In this document: positions 45,268 to 54,425 of the stretch, piece after piece
Position numbering within the stretch: the first letter of the stretch is position 1
How the letters are laid out: each line of letters begins with the position of its first letter
NCBI RefSeq assembly: GCF_030272615.1
Contig: NC_081407.1
Span: 98,069,897-98,129,896 of the forward strand
Reading direction: 5' to 3'
From: Cryptomeria japonica
Lineage: Eukaryota; Streptophyta; Pinopsida; Cupressales; Cupressaceae
DNA length: 60,000 bases
The notes under the pieces: model-generated
What the model was told of the DNA's origin: nothing
Seen by the model: the letters and a program-made list of their open reading frames with translations, nothing else
The model's database searches: none
Program-made: the position numbers and the translations under genes

Positions 45268-47304
45268 CTTGATCCTGTGTTGGTTGACAAAGCCTTCAAT
45301 GTGTAGCGAAGCATTATGAGGTTGTTGGAAAGAAGAGTTGTCACTTTCGGAAAAAGTGAGACAAGGTGATGACTTTAGATTTCCAACCATGGCTTGAAAC
45401 TGGTCCGTATTCAAGTTTGCAGGGACTGACGCCTCTTGGAGTGCTTGATCCAAGATAGTTTTATGAGATGGTGATAGGCGCAATAGTTCTAAAATGGATA
45501 TGAGCGCAGGGGTTTTGTCTAATTGTTCCACAAGATTGTACTGCTTTGGGATGGAGGTGGTGCCTTGTGGAGCTGCCTTGATGGTAACTTTGCCGCGACG
45601 CGTAACAACATTGCAATTTGAGGTGGGATTTTTGAAGGTGATAGTTGCAATTTGTTCACTGGCATCATACAGGTGATTGACAGTGTAATTATACGCAGCC
45701 TGCGTATAATCAGTGGTATCAGGACCTCGTCTGGAAGTGGAAGGACCCCTTTGATCTTGCGATGGAAGTGGATTCTTGAACATCTGATGATCTTTATTGG
45801 TTGTTTTTGGGTCATGTCCTTCAATTTCAATTTCTCCTCGGTCAATAAGATCCTGAATGAGATCTTTCAATCGATGACAATTACTTGTCTTATGTCCTCT
45901 TCCTTGATGGAACTCACAATGTTCAGTATCTCTCCACCATGCCGGTTTGACTTGAGGCTCATAATTTGATAACTTAGGTAAAGTGATCAAATTCTGAGAA
46001 ATGAGTTGTCGCATCACTGTTTCAATGGGTTCCCCTAAGGGAGTGTATGTGCGTTTTTGTTTTTGTGGACGAGGTCTTGGTTCATCCTGAGATGTGATGC
46101 GACCTTGATTAGGAAGGACATTTGTGTTATTTTGAGGTGGAGGATTTTGTCCTGCAAACCGAACCACAGGTTGTGCATTTTGGACAGTCCGAGCATCCAC
46201 AACTCCATCGTTGACGATGTTCTTATTCTTGTTCCAGAAGTTCGGTTTATCGCTATTGAAGCGCGGGCGAGGACCATCTTTTGGTTCATTAAAGATTTTG
46301 ATGAGTCCTTTTTTGATGAGTGCCCTTTCACATTTTATACCTTTGGTGATCATATCGTTAAAAGAATCGGTGTCTTTGACATCCAGGTGAAATTCCATTT
46401 CTTCGTTTAAGTTGGAAATGAAAATTTCCACTAGTTCTCGTTCAGGTAACTGAAGAGAACGTCTGCTAGACATTTGGCGCCATCGTTGCAGGAATACTGA
46501 GAATAGTTCACCTGGTTTTTGTTTGGTGTTGCATAGATCAGCCATGGTGATGTCGCGTTCAATGTTATAAGAGTAATGAGATAGGAACTTCTGGATGAGT
46601 TCCTCAAATGTTCTTATGCCACCTGGTAGTCGGGAAAACCATGATGTGGTTGTTCCTCCCAAGCTTTGGGGAAAAAGGCGCATTAAGTATGTGTCTTCAT
46701 ATGCGACTTCGAGACAAGCGGAATGAAATTCTCGGACATGATCGCGGGGATCTCCCTTTCCTCTATATTTTTCGAATTTTGGTGTTTCGAACCCGCGTGG
46801 AAAGGGTGGCATATAAAGATTCCTATCAAACGGATAGGGACAGATGTCGTTAAGTGAGAATTGATTGGTCTTAACACCACTATGAAGTTGTTGGGCGAGA
46901 TTCTCGACTTGTTGCCGCAACATCTCCATTTCATTTGGAGGAGGAGGTGGTGGGTTACCTCGAGGGATGTTATATCTGATGGGATCTCTACGCCTTTCCT
47001 CCTCATGGCGACTTTGTCTTTCTGGTGCTTGTCTTAATTGGGCAAGATCAAAGTCAGAGGGGAGTTTGGCTCCTTCTTGAGCGAGTCTTAAAAAGTGAGC
47101 ATCCGCATTGCTCCTTAGTATTTCATCAAATAATCTGTTAAAATGAGGGTTATGCTGAACCCTTTCGATTGTTGACGGAGTAGGAGTACTTGGGTTTTCA
47201 TCATTTACATTTCCTCCAAGTGCTTCTTGAAATTCATTGAGATTGTCCTCTTCTTCCTCAATTTCTATTTCTCGTTGCCTTGATCGTGATCGGGTTTGAG
47301 CCAT
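45265..47304 (-). CDS. gag: Gag of element D
   Basis: 679 codons from MAQTRSRS to the TGA at 45265-45267. The N-terminus is acidic (EIEIEEEED), followed by a Pro-rich stretch near 118-123. Retrotrans_gag-type capsid region about 155-345 (MPPFPRGFETPKFEKYRGKG; LMRLFPQSLGGTTTSWFSRL; FLQRWRQMSSRRS). A nucleocapsid knuckle of the form CX2HX4HX4C uses C463, H466, H471, C476 (CEFHQGRGHKTSNC). The final 100 residues (DLVEQ-like LISILELLRL, then LHIEGFVNQHRIK) resemble the lead-in to the protease, so the gag stop falls just before the protease rather than after the nucleocapsid. The start is supported by the related copies at 31602 and 57433, which begin with similar MxxTR sequences. The product should form the RNA-packaging particle. 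Confidence 0.92.
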   Translation of the reverse strand: MAQTRSRSRQREIEIEEEEDNLNEFQEALGGNVNDENPSTPTPSTIERVQHNPHFNRLFDEILRSNADAHFLRLAQEGAKLPSDFDLAQLRQAPERQSRHEEERRRDPIRYNIPRGNPPPPPPNEMEMLRQQVENLAQQLHSGVKTNQFSLNDICPYPFDRNLYMPPFPRGFETPKFEKYRGKGDPRDHVREFHSACLEVAYEDTYLMRLFPQSLGGTTTSWFSRLPGGIRTFEELIQKFLSHYSYNIERDITMADLCNTKQKPGELFSVFLQRWRQMSSRRSLQLPERELVEIFISNLNEEMEFHLDVKDTDSFNDMITKGIKCERALIKKGLIKIFNEPKDGPRPRFNSDKPNFWNKNKNIVNDGVVDARTVQNAQPVVRFAGQNPPPQNNTNVLPNQGRITSQDEPRPRPQKQKRTYTPLGEPIETVMRQLISQNLITLPKLSNYEPQVKPAWWRDTEHCEFHQGRGHKTSNCHRLKDLIQDLIDRGEIEIEGHDPKTTNKDHQMFKNPLPSQDQRGPSTSRRGPDTTDYTQAAYNYTVNHLYDASEQIATITFKNPTSNCNVVTRRGKVTIKAAPQGTTSIPKQYNLVEQLDKTPALISILELLRLSPSHKTILDQALQEASVPANLNTDQFQAMVGNLKSSPCLTFSESDNSSFQQPHNASLHIEGFVNQHRIK

Positions 47305-47754
47305 TTTGTTTGCAAGTTTGTTTTTGAAGTTGATTGAAGATGATGATGAGTGGTGATGAAATGAAAGATTGATTGGTTGGTGATTTGTGTTGTATGGGGA
47401 TCTCTAGCACTTTAAGGTAGATGTAACTGAAATTCCTTCTTTGAATTGCTTGTTTGTTTGATAAGTTTGGATGTGATAAGGTGCAGAGAAATCTGAGATG
47501 TGTTACAGATTTAACTACCTAGCAATGAGAGGATTCACTCATGAACTAGTTTTAACCTGCGTAGATGTGTCTCTTAGGATGAGCTTATCCTAGATGTAGA
47601 AACAATCTAAAAGTGATGTGATGTGTTTGATTTCAAGCAATATCTAAAAAAGGAATCTTGGGACAAGAACCTCTTAATGTTTTGAGAGTTTTGGGATGAA
47701 TTGATGATGGAAAAATGATGTATGAATGAGATGATGGATGTTTTGTTTTCAACT

Positions 47755-48138
47755 TTAATAAAAACTTTGTGTTACAAATGGAACAAACTCTACTTCTTCC
47801 CTTTCAGGCGTTGGTGGCATTTCTCGAGCTGTGTTGTAGGTGATACAGATGTTTGGGAAGAAGTTGGGATTAATCTTTCCTCCTTGATTTTTGTGATAAC
47901 TCAGAGCTCTATATTGCATAAAAGCTCTGCGGTTCAATGATTCGGAATCAAACTCGTTTGTTTTACCTTGAAGATAGAGACGCATGCGATGTAGAAAGAC
48001 TCTATGTGAGACAAAGATTTGTCTATTGAGATAGAAGAATTTCCTCCTTTTGATCAAAGCCTTTGAGCTTAATGGTCTTCTTTTCAAGGTAATATTCTGA
48101 TGACACTTCTTCTTTCGCAAGATGTGAAGAATGGTCAT
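47755..48138 (-). CDS. Conserved extra ORF upstream of gag in element D
   Basis: 127 codons from MTILHILRK (48138) to the TAA at 47755, about 450 bp upstream of gag in the same sense. A longer frame starts at 48300, but the first 54 codons are not conserved in sequence or length in the related copy, so I chose the ATG at 48138. The core KRRKFFYLNRQIFVSHR is strongly kept, followed by MRLYLQGKTNEFD, YRALSYH and an acidic end PPTPEREEVEF. Strongly basic overall, with no membrane segment or Cys/His cluster. The relative at 32035-32418 differs about equally at silent and replacement sites and ends at the same stop. Function unknown; RNA or DNA binding is only a guess from charge. Tat elements are known to carry extra ORFs in such positions, but I do not recognise this one. 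Confidence 0.65.
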   Translation of the reverse strand: MTILHILRKKKCHQNITLKRRPLSSKALIKRRKFFYLNRQIFVSHRVFLHRMRLYLQGKTNEFDSESLNRRAFMQYRALSYHKNQGGKINPNFFPNICITYNTAREMPPTPEREEVEFVPFVTQSFY

Positions 48139-50017
48139 AAATTTTTGACTCTTTGTTTGTTTGCACTTTGTTTTTGGTATTTTTGGTTGTGTTGACAGAT
48201 GTTGGATGAATACTTTGTTTTTGGGATTGATTTTCTGATTTTTCTTTGACAAGAAAACAAAGCAAGCACACAAACACAAGAATGTTGCCTCAAAAGGCAC
48301 AAATGAGTATGGGTCTAGATCAACCCAATCCTTGGACTTGTTTTTGACCCTTCCTTTAGATTTATTTTAAGGTGTAATTCCAAAGCCTGAAGTCGGCTCA
48401 ATTTGCACTAGGTCTGTAAAACAAACACACTTCAAACACTCTTTATCCCTATGGTCAAATGGCCAGTTGTGATAAATTTAGCCCACATCTTGATATTTCT
48501 TCGACTTTGGTACTACATACCTTATGAATCCTGCCGTGGCAGGTAAGGATGTGATATACTAAGTCTTGCACGAGCATAACAAATAGATGATCCCTATGAT
48601 GGGGGAGTCACCACTTTTATCAAGTCACAAGTGACTTTTCAAAAAGCTATGTTTCTACTCAAGGAAATATGTATGGTGAGTATCTTGGGAGCAAAACCTT
48701 CTATGCTCTTGCACTAAATTATATCTCAAATATCCTCAATCAATAGAACAGGTGGGCTACTACTTAAAGGTGTTTAGTCATGTTCGATGGCTTTGGACAT
48801 AAGTTCATTCTGCAGTGACTCACTTAAGAGCCTTGTAACTGGTGGTGGGGCCCATTTGTCCTTTCGGCCAGTTACACTGTAGGAACAGCTATACCCAAGG
48901 CTACAGCTTTCGCTCTCACCTGATTTCTATAGCGGCTCGAAGGATTTACCGCTCGAGGTCGTTCCCAAGAGTATCGATCCCTTGGCAGGCCTCTCTTAAA
49001 AAAATAAAATTTTGAGTGTTACTAACACTTTTCTCTTGCACCTAGGACCACGAGAGCCAAGGGAGAGGATAGTGTGTGTTAGAAGTAGGTCCACTCGACT
49101 GACTTTTGTGCACAAGCGTGCCAAACATGAAATTCACTTGTTCTTTTTAATCCATCATGGCAATATGATCTAACTATTTGGAGATGTTGCTCCAACAGTC
49201 ATGGTGTTCTTTTTAACTTCAAAGGCAATGTGTTTTGTAATCTAAAATTTTGAAAATCCTGGTCAACTTAATGAAAAACACGTTTTGCTTTGAAGGAAAA
49301 TTGCTTTGAAAATGAGACAAGTTGATTGTGAATTTTATTTGCACCAAAAATGGAAGTGTGGATTGTGAGTTTTATCTTGATGCAAGAAATAAAATTTGCC
49401 TTGTTGATTTTAAGCACCAAAACGAAGTTTGTTTTCTAACTTGCAAAAAAAATAAAGTTGTTTTTGTATAAGTTTGTGGTTCTTTTTACCTTTGAACAAT
49501 GAAATTCTTTTTAATAGCCCCAAACAAATGTGTGATTCTTTTTCAAAAGCCCAAATTTGAAATGTGAAGTTAATTTTAAACCAAAATAAAAAGTGAATTC
49601 ATTTTTAAAACCAACTTAAAAAACAAGTTAGTAAAAAATATAAATCTACTCTCTAATCTAATTTAAATCTGCACAAAAGAGAAAAATAGTTAGTAAAATC
49701 CGCCTATTTGGTGGGCTTCTACAAGCCTAAATTTTTATTTTTATTTTTGGTTTTTTTTTTTTTTTTTGGTTACAAAGTGATTTGTACAACGTTTTGTTAC
49801 AATAGCGCTAGTCTGCGTTTGAACAGAGGCACTATTTAACACAAACGTATTAAAAGAAAGGGAAAGACAGAGAAGGGAAAAGCACTGAAACAGGGGGAAT
49901 AGCGCCAAAATAATGCCAAACACACCAAAACAGTGTCAAAATCGCAACCTGTGTGACATTTTCAACATTCAAACATGTTATTGGTTAAAAAAAAAAAATT
50001 GATCTTTTTGGTGTTTG
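48139..50017 (-). other. 5' leader of element D
   Basis: Untranslated leader. A GC-rich block at about 48785-49005 is much more conserved with the older relative than its surroundings. It holds GGTGGGGCCC, TAGCGGCTCGAAGG and, on the minus strand at 48914-48921, CAGGTGAG, a good splice-donor sequence (CAGGTGTG in the relative). A poly(T)/poly(A) rich zone and a thinned GCGCTA array (49800-49945) follow towards the primer site. Confidence 0.7.
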
Positions 50018-50037
50018 GATTCACGTCGGGTTCACCA
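50018..50037 (-). promoter_or_regulatory. Primer-binding site of element D (tRNA-Trp)
   Basis: TGGTGAACCCGACGTGAATC on the minus strand begins two bases after the 5' LTR. It complements the last 20 nt of plant tRNA-Trp including CCA. Beyond that the sequence (GTGTTTG) resembles but no longer matches the tRNA, unlike the 39-nt site at 34429. Confidence 0.85.
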
Positions 50038-50039
50038 AA

Positions 50040-51903
50040 TGATGTCATGGAAATGGGGACAAGGCAACAACAAAGTTCAATGTTAATAAGTTAGTTTCAA
50101 CCATAAAAACAAAACAAAGAACTAAAAACCATTCCAAACATATCAAGAGAGATTTCAAAAAGCATGAAAGAAGTTTAACAAAATAAAAGAAAGGAGAAGA
50201 GCCTCCCTAAGATGCTTCCATGATGCCTTTTGATGCTTCTCCCTTGTTTCTCTCCTCTCCAAGTCCCAAATGAGTGTAGCTCTCAGCTTTTAGCACTAGC
50301 CATGGATGCCATATGGAGATTCAAGATGGTTGAATATGATAAGCAAATGCTATGCAAGTGTAGATAGTGATGCTATGAGAAAGCTCTATGCTAATACCAG
50401 TATAACAACAATACTCTAAAATGCTTCTCCTTTGCTTGAGGAGAAGGGTTCTATTTATAGAAGAAATAGGGAAATGAAGGGTTAAGATTGAGCAATCTTA
50501 ACAAGGGTTAGGATTGAAAGTTGGGGATCCATGTGCACAATTGGCACCAATAAAATGGTGACAAGTGTCAACATAGGATTGGGTTGAGAGAAGAGGTTGG
50601 AGGCATTAAAGGCTTGAGAAGACCTCATGGTTATCTAGAAGGTAAGGGTCAAGTCTAAATTAAGATTACCCATTGGATTAAGAGTTAATCCAAGGATAAA
50701 CCTTTGTGCAAATGTTTAAGAGATAATCATGGTCAAAGCATTAATGGCCTGATGAGACCTTTGGGTTGGGTAGAGGTTGAGTCAAAACAAATGTTTTAAC
50801 CATGTGGGAGGGTTGAATTAACCATTAATGGTTATTGGAGACTTTGGGGATTAAGTGGTTGAAGGTTGGAAGCTTTCAAAGGTTATCCAAGACTTTGAGG
50901 GTTAATTTGTTGAACACACAAAGCATTAATTGCTTTTCAAAGACTTTGGAGTCTTTGAGAAGTGACTCCAATTTGCTTAGGAATGTGACAATATTTAGGG
51001 GATGGATTAGGCTAATTAGGAAGGGTTTAGAAGAATCTAGAAGGGGTTTAGGCATACAAGTGGATTTTGTAGGAAAATGCAAGTGGGAGAAATTTTGGTA
51101 TTTTCAATTAAAATAAAATCATTTATTTCAATTAAATGGTGTAATTTGCATTTGGATAAATATTCAAATAAATATTAATTTATTTAAATGAGAAAATGAA
51201 GATAAAGCATTTAAATGCTTGAAGACTTTGAGGGAAACCATTAAAGGCTTGAAGACTTTAAGGAAAACCATTAAAGTCTTAAGAAGACTATAGAAGGAAG
51301 CCATCAAGTTTGAAGACTTTAAAGCCATCAAGTTTGAATACTTTAAGGGAAACCATTAAAGGTTTCAAGTGGGTGAGGATAAATAGGATTTTAAATAAAT
51401 AATTTATTTAAAATAGTTGTGCAACTTGCTTTTGTAGGAAAATACAAGTGGGTGGAGGATAAAGGTGATTTAAATAAATTATTTATTTAAAATAATTGTG
51501 CAACTTGCTTTTGTAGGAAAATACAAGTGGGTGGAGGATAAAGGTGATTTAAATAAATGATTTATTTATTTAAATGTGAGAGGTGGGATTTTGGGGGATT
51601 TAAATAAATATTAATTTATTTAAATGTGAGAGGTGGGATTTTGGGGGATTTAAATAAATATTAATTTATTTAAATGTGAGAGAAGATTTAATTAAATAAA
51701 TATGATTTATTTATTTAATTAATGGTCTGAATTTGGTTAAGTGAATTAAATCAAATAAATTGAATAATTTATTTAATTAATAGGAGAATAGGGTTAAGAT
51801 GAATTAATTAAATATTAATTTAATTAATTATTAATTGATGGTTAAATAATCAAATAAATACTAAGTATTCATTTAATTAAGTGGACAAATTTATGTGACT
51901 ACA
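50040..51903 (-). repeat. 5' LTR of element D, 1864 bp
   Basis: Copy of 35781-37644 with two differences seen. As the 5' LTR it would drive transcription leftward: minus-strand TATA box TATAAATAGAACCC at 50446-50459, so U3 is about 1.45 kb and R plus U5 about 0.4 kb. The 50-bp and 79-bp internal repeats and AT palindromes are all in U3. The right target duplication GGTTT is at 51904-51908. Confidence 0.95.
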
Positions 51904-52072
51904 GGTTTAATGAATTAATTGAAATAAATTGAATAATTTATCTAATTAATAGGAGAATGATTGAAGATGAATTAATTAAATGTTAATTTAATTAACCGTT
52001 GGCTAGTGGGTTTTTAATCAAATAAATAGTAAATATTCATTTAATTAAAATGGATAGATTTATGTGACTACA
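51904..52072 (-). repeat. LTR C, right part
   Basis: Resumes at GGTTTAATGAATTAATTG exactly where 35780 stopped and ends TATGTGACTACA, the outer end of the composite element. The next bases, ACAAC, compare with ACAAG to the left of LTR A. Confidence 0.9.
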
Positions 52073-52451
52073 ACAACTTTTTTTGAGATTTTCACAAGGT
52101 TCCAAGTCTAGTTGGAGAAGTTTAGTGAAGTGTATTATTTCTTCATTCTCTCTTATAAAGTATAATAATATACTTGCTCTCAATCTTTCACTTTTGGTAT
52201 GCTTATTTTATAGTTATGTTGAATAGTGCAATCACATATTTATTTTAGATTTGGTAATCTAATTTCAAATTTGCAATCACATAAGATAGTTAATATTACT
52301 AGCTTTCATCACATTGTTTCTCAACATTTAGATTCTGAGTTAATGGTTCTGTTGAGAGGGAGATACCTTTCTCTTTAAGTGTTGAAAGTTTTTTGCTACA
52401 ATGGGAGTTTTTGTTGTGTGGTTTCATAGATTTAAGTAAAGGATTAAAAGC
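52073..52451 (+). other. Right half of the old gypsy LTR, then unassigned sequence
   Basis: ACAACTTTTTTTGAGATT continues the LTR cut at 13485; the sequence to about 52190 (CTCTCAATCTTTCA) would complete it at roughly 380 bp. The remainder to 52451 shows no motif and may be leader of the copia fragment that follows. The joining of the two halves is inferred from position and from the near-matching target duplication. Confidence 0.45.
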
Positions 52452-52545
52452 CATGGCGTCTACTTCTTGCATGGATATTGAGAAATTCAATGACACTGGC
52501 TATTAGATGTGGGGAGCCATTTGGTTGTGTCTTACCGATTTCATC
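52452..52545 (+). pseudogene. Copia-type gag N-terminal scrap
   Basis: ATG at 52453 opens MASTSCMDIEKFNDTGY, a stop, then MWGAIW, matching the start of plant Ty1/copia Gag (EKFNGTNY.MWK pattern). It is cut short after about 30 codons. Its strand is opposite to the copia LTR that follows, so they come from different insertions or a rearrangement. Confidence 0.6.
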
Positions 52546-52576
52546 CTTTTGAGTGTCTCTATAGAAGACTCTGATA

Positions 52577-52589
52577 GTTCTGATACAAA
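52577..52589 (-). promoter_or_regulatory. Degenerate copia-type primer-binding site
   Basis: Minus strand TTTGTATCAGAAC directly follows the LTR end TTGGCA and resembles the initiator-Met primer site (TTGGTATCAGAGC) of copia elements. Confidence 0.5.
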
Positions 52590-54105
52590 TGCCAATAGCT
52601 AACAAGATGAGAGGGGGGGGGGGGGGTGAATCATACAAACTTAATCTTCCATAAAAACAACAGATTCAACCTTGGTAACTTATACTTTAGTAATATAACC
52701 AAAACTATTAAACATGCAAACTCATAAGCATATAATCATCATAACACTCATAACACTAGATTTAATGTGGAAACTCAAATAGGTAAAAACCACTGTGGGA
52801 TTTCGGACCCACTAAGAAATATACTCTTCTAGAGTATGCTCGGTTAAAAGCAAATCCTGTTAAAGATTACAAACACATTGCTAGATGTGACCCGGTGAAG
52901 GGATTTCCCTCAGATCTGTTAGGATCTTCACTTTGTTAGAAGTGACCTTGTCAAAGGATTTCAAACACTCATTTAGAATGTTACCTTGCTAGAGGGTTTA
53001 TATATAAGACTGTTAAGTCTACTCGGTTAAGAGATTTTCTGTCACTTACAAAATAACAGTAATACAAATCTATCTGCAACTTCACATCTAAAATGCTAAA
53101 GTAGATTCTTATTTGCTCAAAACAATCTAGTCATAAGACTTATCTTGTCCCTCTATTGGGTGTTCTACTCTATTATTCAAAACAGGTCTTCAAGCTTCTG
53201 TGCTTGGTAATCACTATGTAGCATCCTTGTGCATACACTTGCCCGCATACATTGTTTATCAACAAATTCTTATTTATAAACAATTGCTAACCACTCAATC
53301 TCCTTGATCACATTTCCCATGATCAATCTTAGCCATCAGATCTTCAAACTTGACTAGGTTCAATGTATCCTTCGATCTGAAAATGTTTTACCTTGCCTCG
53401 GGACTTGCAGTCCTTTCTTGGAACTTGCACAAGGTTATTGTGGTTCAATCCGCATTGTAGATCTTCCTGCTAATTTTCCTTTGCCATAGATCCTTATCAA
53501 ACTTCATGAACAACATACCAATCATTTATACATCTCCAGCTAATCATTAATCTTCATTAAATAATGCTTTTATCCATCCCATGCGCACTGTCATAACTCG
53601 ATTGCAACTCGGTAAATACTAAACTTTACTCAGTAGACATTTCTCCTTCATTAACCGATATCGATAACCTTAGGGTTTACCGACTAGGTTCCTTAGGGTT
53701 TACCGACTAGATTCTTTGCTTGATGACATAATATAGTATTAACCTTACAATAAACAACATATGTAGAATATCAAAACAATCTAAATATCATGATCTCATC
53801 ATTGTCTAACTCGGTAATAGTTGCCCATTGAATAACTTATTTCTCCCCTTATTTATCACATTATTTCTGTGTCTTTTACTAACATCTTAATTCTCTTCTA
53901 ATCAATCTTCTCAAGATATGGCAACATCATACTGAATTAGATAATCAATCTCTTGACATCAATGACAAAATAATGTTATAAAGATAGTTATCATCCTTCT
54001 TCAGTTATATCAATAATCTTCAACAATCTTCTCAATATCCTTACTGAATATCAACAATCTCCTAATATTGAAATGCAAACAATCTTTCTTACTGTAATGC
54101 CAACA
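52590..54105 (-). mobile_element. Sirevirus-like copia LTR, about 1.5 kb
   Basis: On the minus strand it starts TGTTGGCATTACAG after a purine tract and ends ATTGGCA. Near its end are a 13-15-base C run (G run at 52613-52626 on +) after ATTCA, and the block AGTGGTTTTTACCTATTTGAG, both also typical of the solo LTR at 8410-9644. Sequence repeats of CTCGGTAA and GGGTTTACCGACTAG (about 53660-53715) occur inside. It carries a purine tract on one side and a primer-like site on the other, so it may be the middle LTR of a former tandem pair. Confidence 0.65.
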
Positions 54106-54425
54106 ATCTCTCCCTTTGGAATTGATGGCAAAACCAATAATTAAATGGTAATACCAACAAGATATTCAAATTGATTCCGATTCAGATTGTTGTTAGACTT
54201 CTCTTGTTATCCTTGAGCTATTAAAATCTTTTGAAGTCTTCTTCCTTTTCATTAGGCTTCTAAGCTATTGACTTGCATTTAGTCTTCTTTGTTTTTGCAA
54301 TCTTCTCCCCCTGTCATTAGTCTTCTGTTATTCATCATTTAGGGCTTTCATTCAGTAAACCATTTAGCCTTTCAACCATTTAGTCTCCTCCCCCTTTGAC
54401 AACAATGCCAAAAAGTAAAAGAACT
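54106..54425 (-). promoter_or_regulatory. Serial polypurine tracts upstream of the copia 3' LTR
   Basis: Minus strand shows CAAAGGGAGAGAT directly at the LTR, then GACAGGGGGAGAAG near 54312 and CAAAGGGGGAGGAG near 54390. Several such tracts before the 3' LTR are a known hallmark of the Sirevirus genus. The interior is cut at 54426 by the next element. Confidence 0.6.

Larger units (their letters stand above)
35781..51903 (-). mobile_element. Element D: young, nearly complete Tat-like Ty3/gypsy retrotransposon
   Basis: 16,123 bp, flanked by the perfect 5-bp duplication GGTTT (35776-35780 and 51904-51908) inside LTR C. Order on the minus strand: 5' LTR 50040-51903, primer site, leader with extra ORF 48138-47755, gag 47304-45265, pol 45264-40018, 3' region, polypurine tract, 3' LTR 37644-35781. 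The two LTRs have the same length (1864 bp) and only two differences were seen (about 36125/50384 and 36141/50400). No chromodomain follows the integrase and there are two RNase H domains, which is the Tat pattern. Apart from the TGA between gag and pol the coding region is open throughout, so it may have moved very recently. Confidence 0.95.
13486..52072 (-). mobile_element. Composite Tat-like Ty3/gypsy array LTR A-int1-LTR B-int2-LTR C
   Basis: Three related LTRs in the same orientation: A 13486-14971, B 20815-22229 and C 34470-35780 plus 51904-52072. They separate two interiors. Element sense is the minus strand: the polypurine tract lies to the right of A and of B, and a primer-binding site lies to the left of C. 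The 5 bp before A (ACAAG) and after C (ACAAC) match at 4 of 5 positions, which suggests one insertion event for the whole. Such LTR-interior-LTR-interior-LTR chains are known products of unequal recombination between related elements. Without the nested element D the array is about 22.5 kb. Confidence 0.75.

Noticed and set aside
48139-48300. Upstream extension of the leader ORF to an ATG at 48300
   Set aside because: These 54 codons differ in length and sequence from the related copy, unlike the part after 48138.
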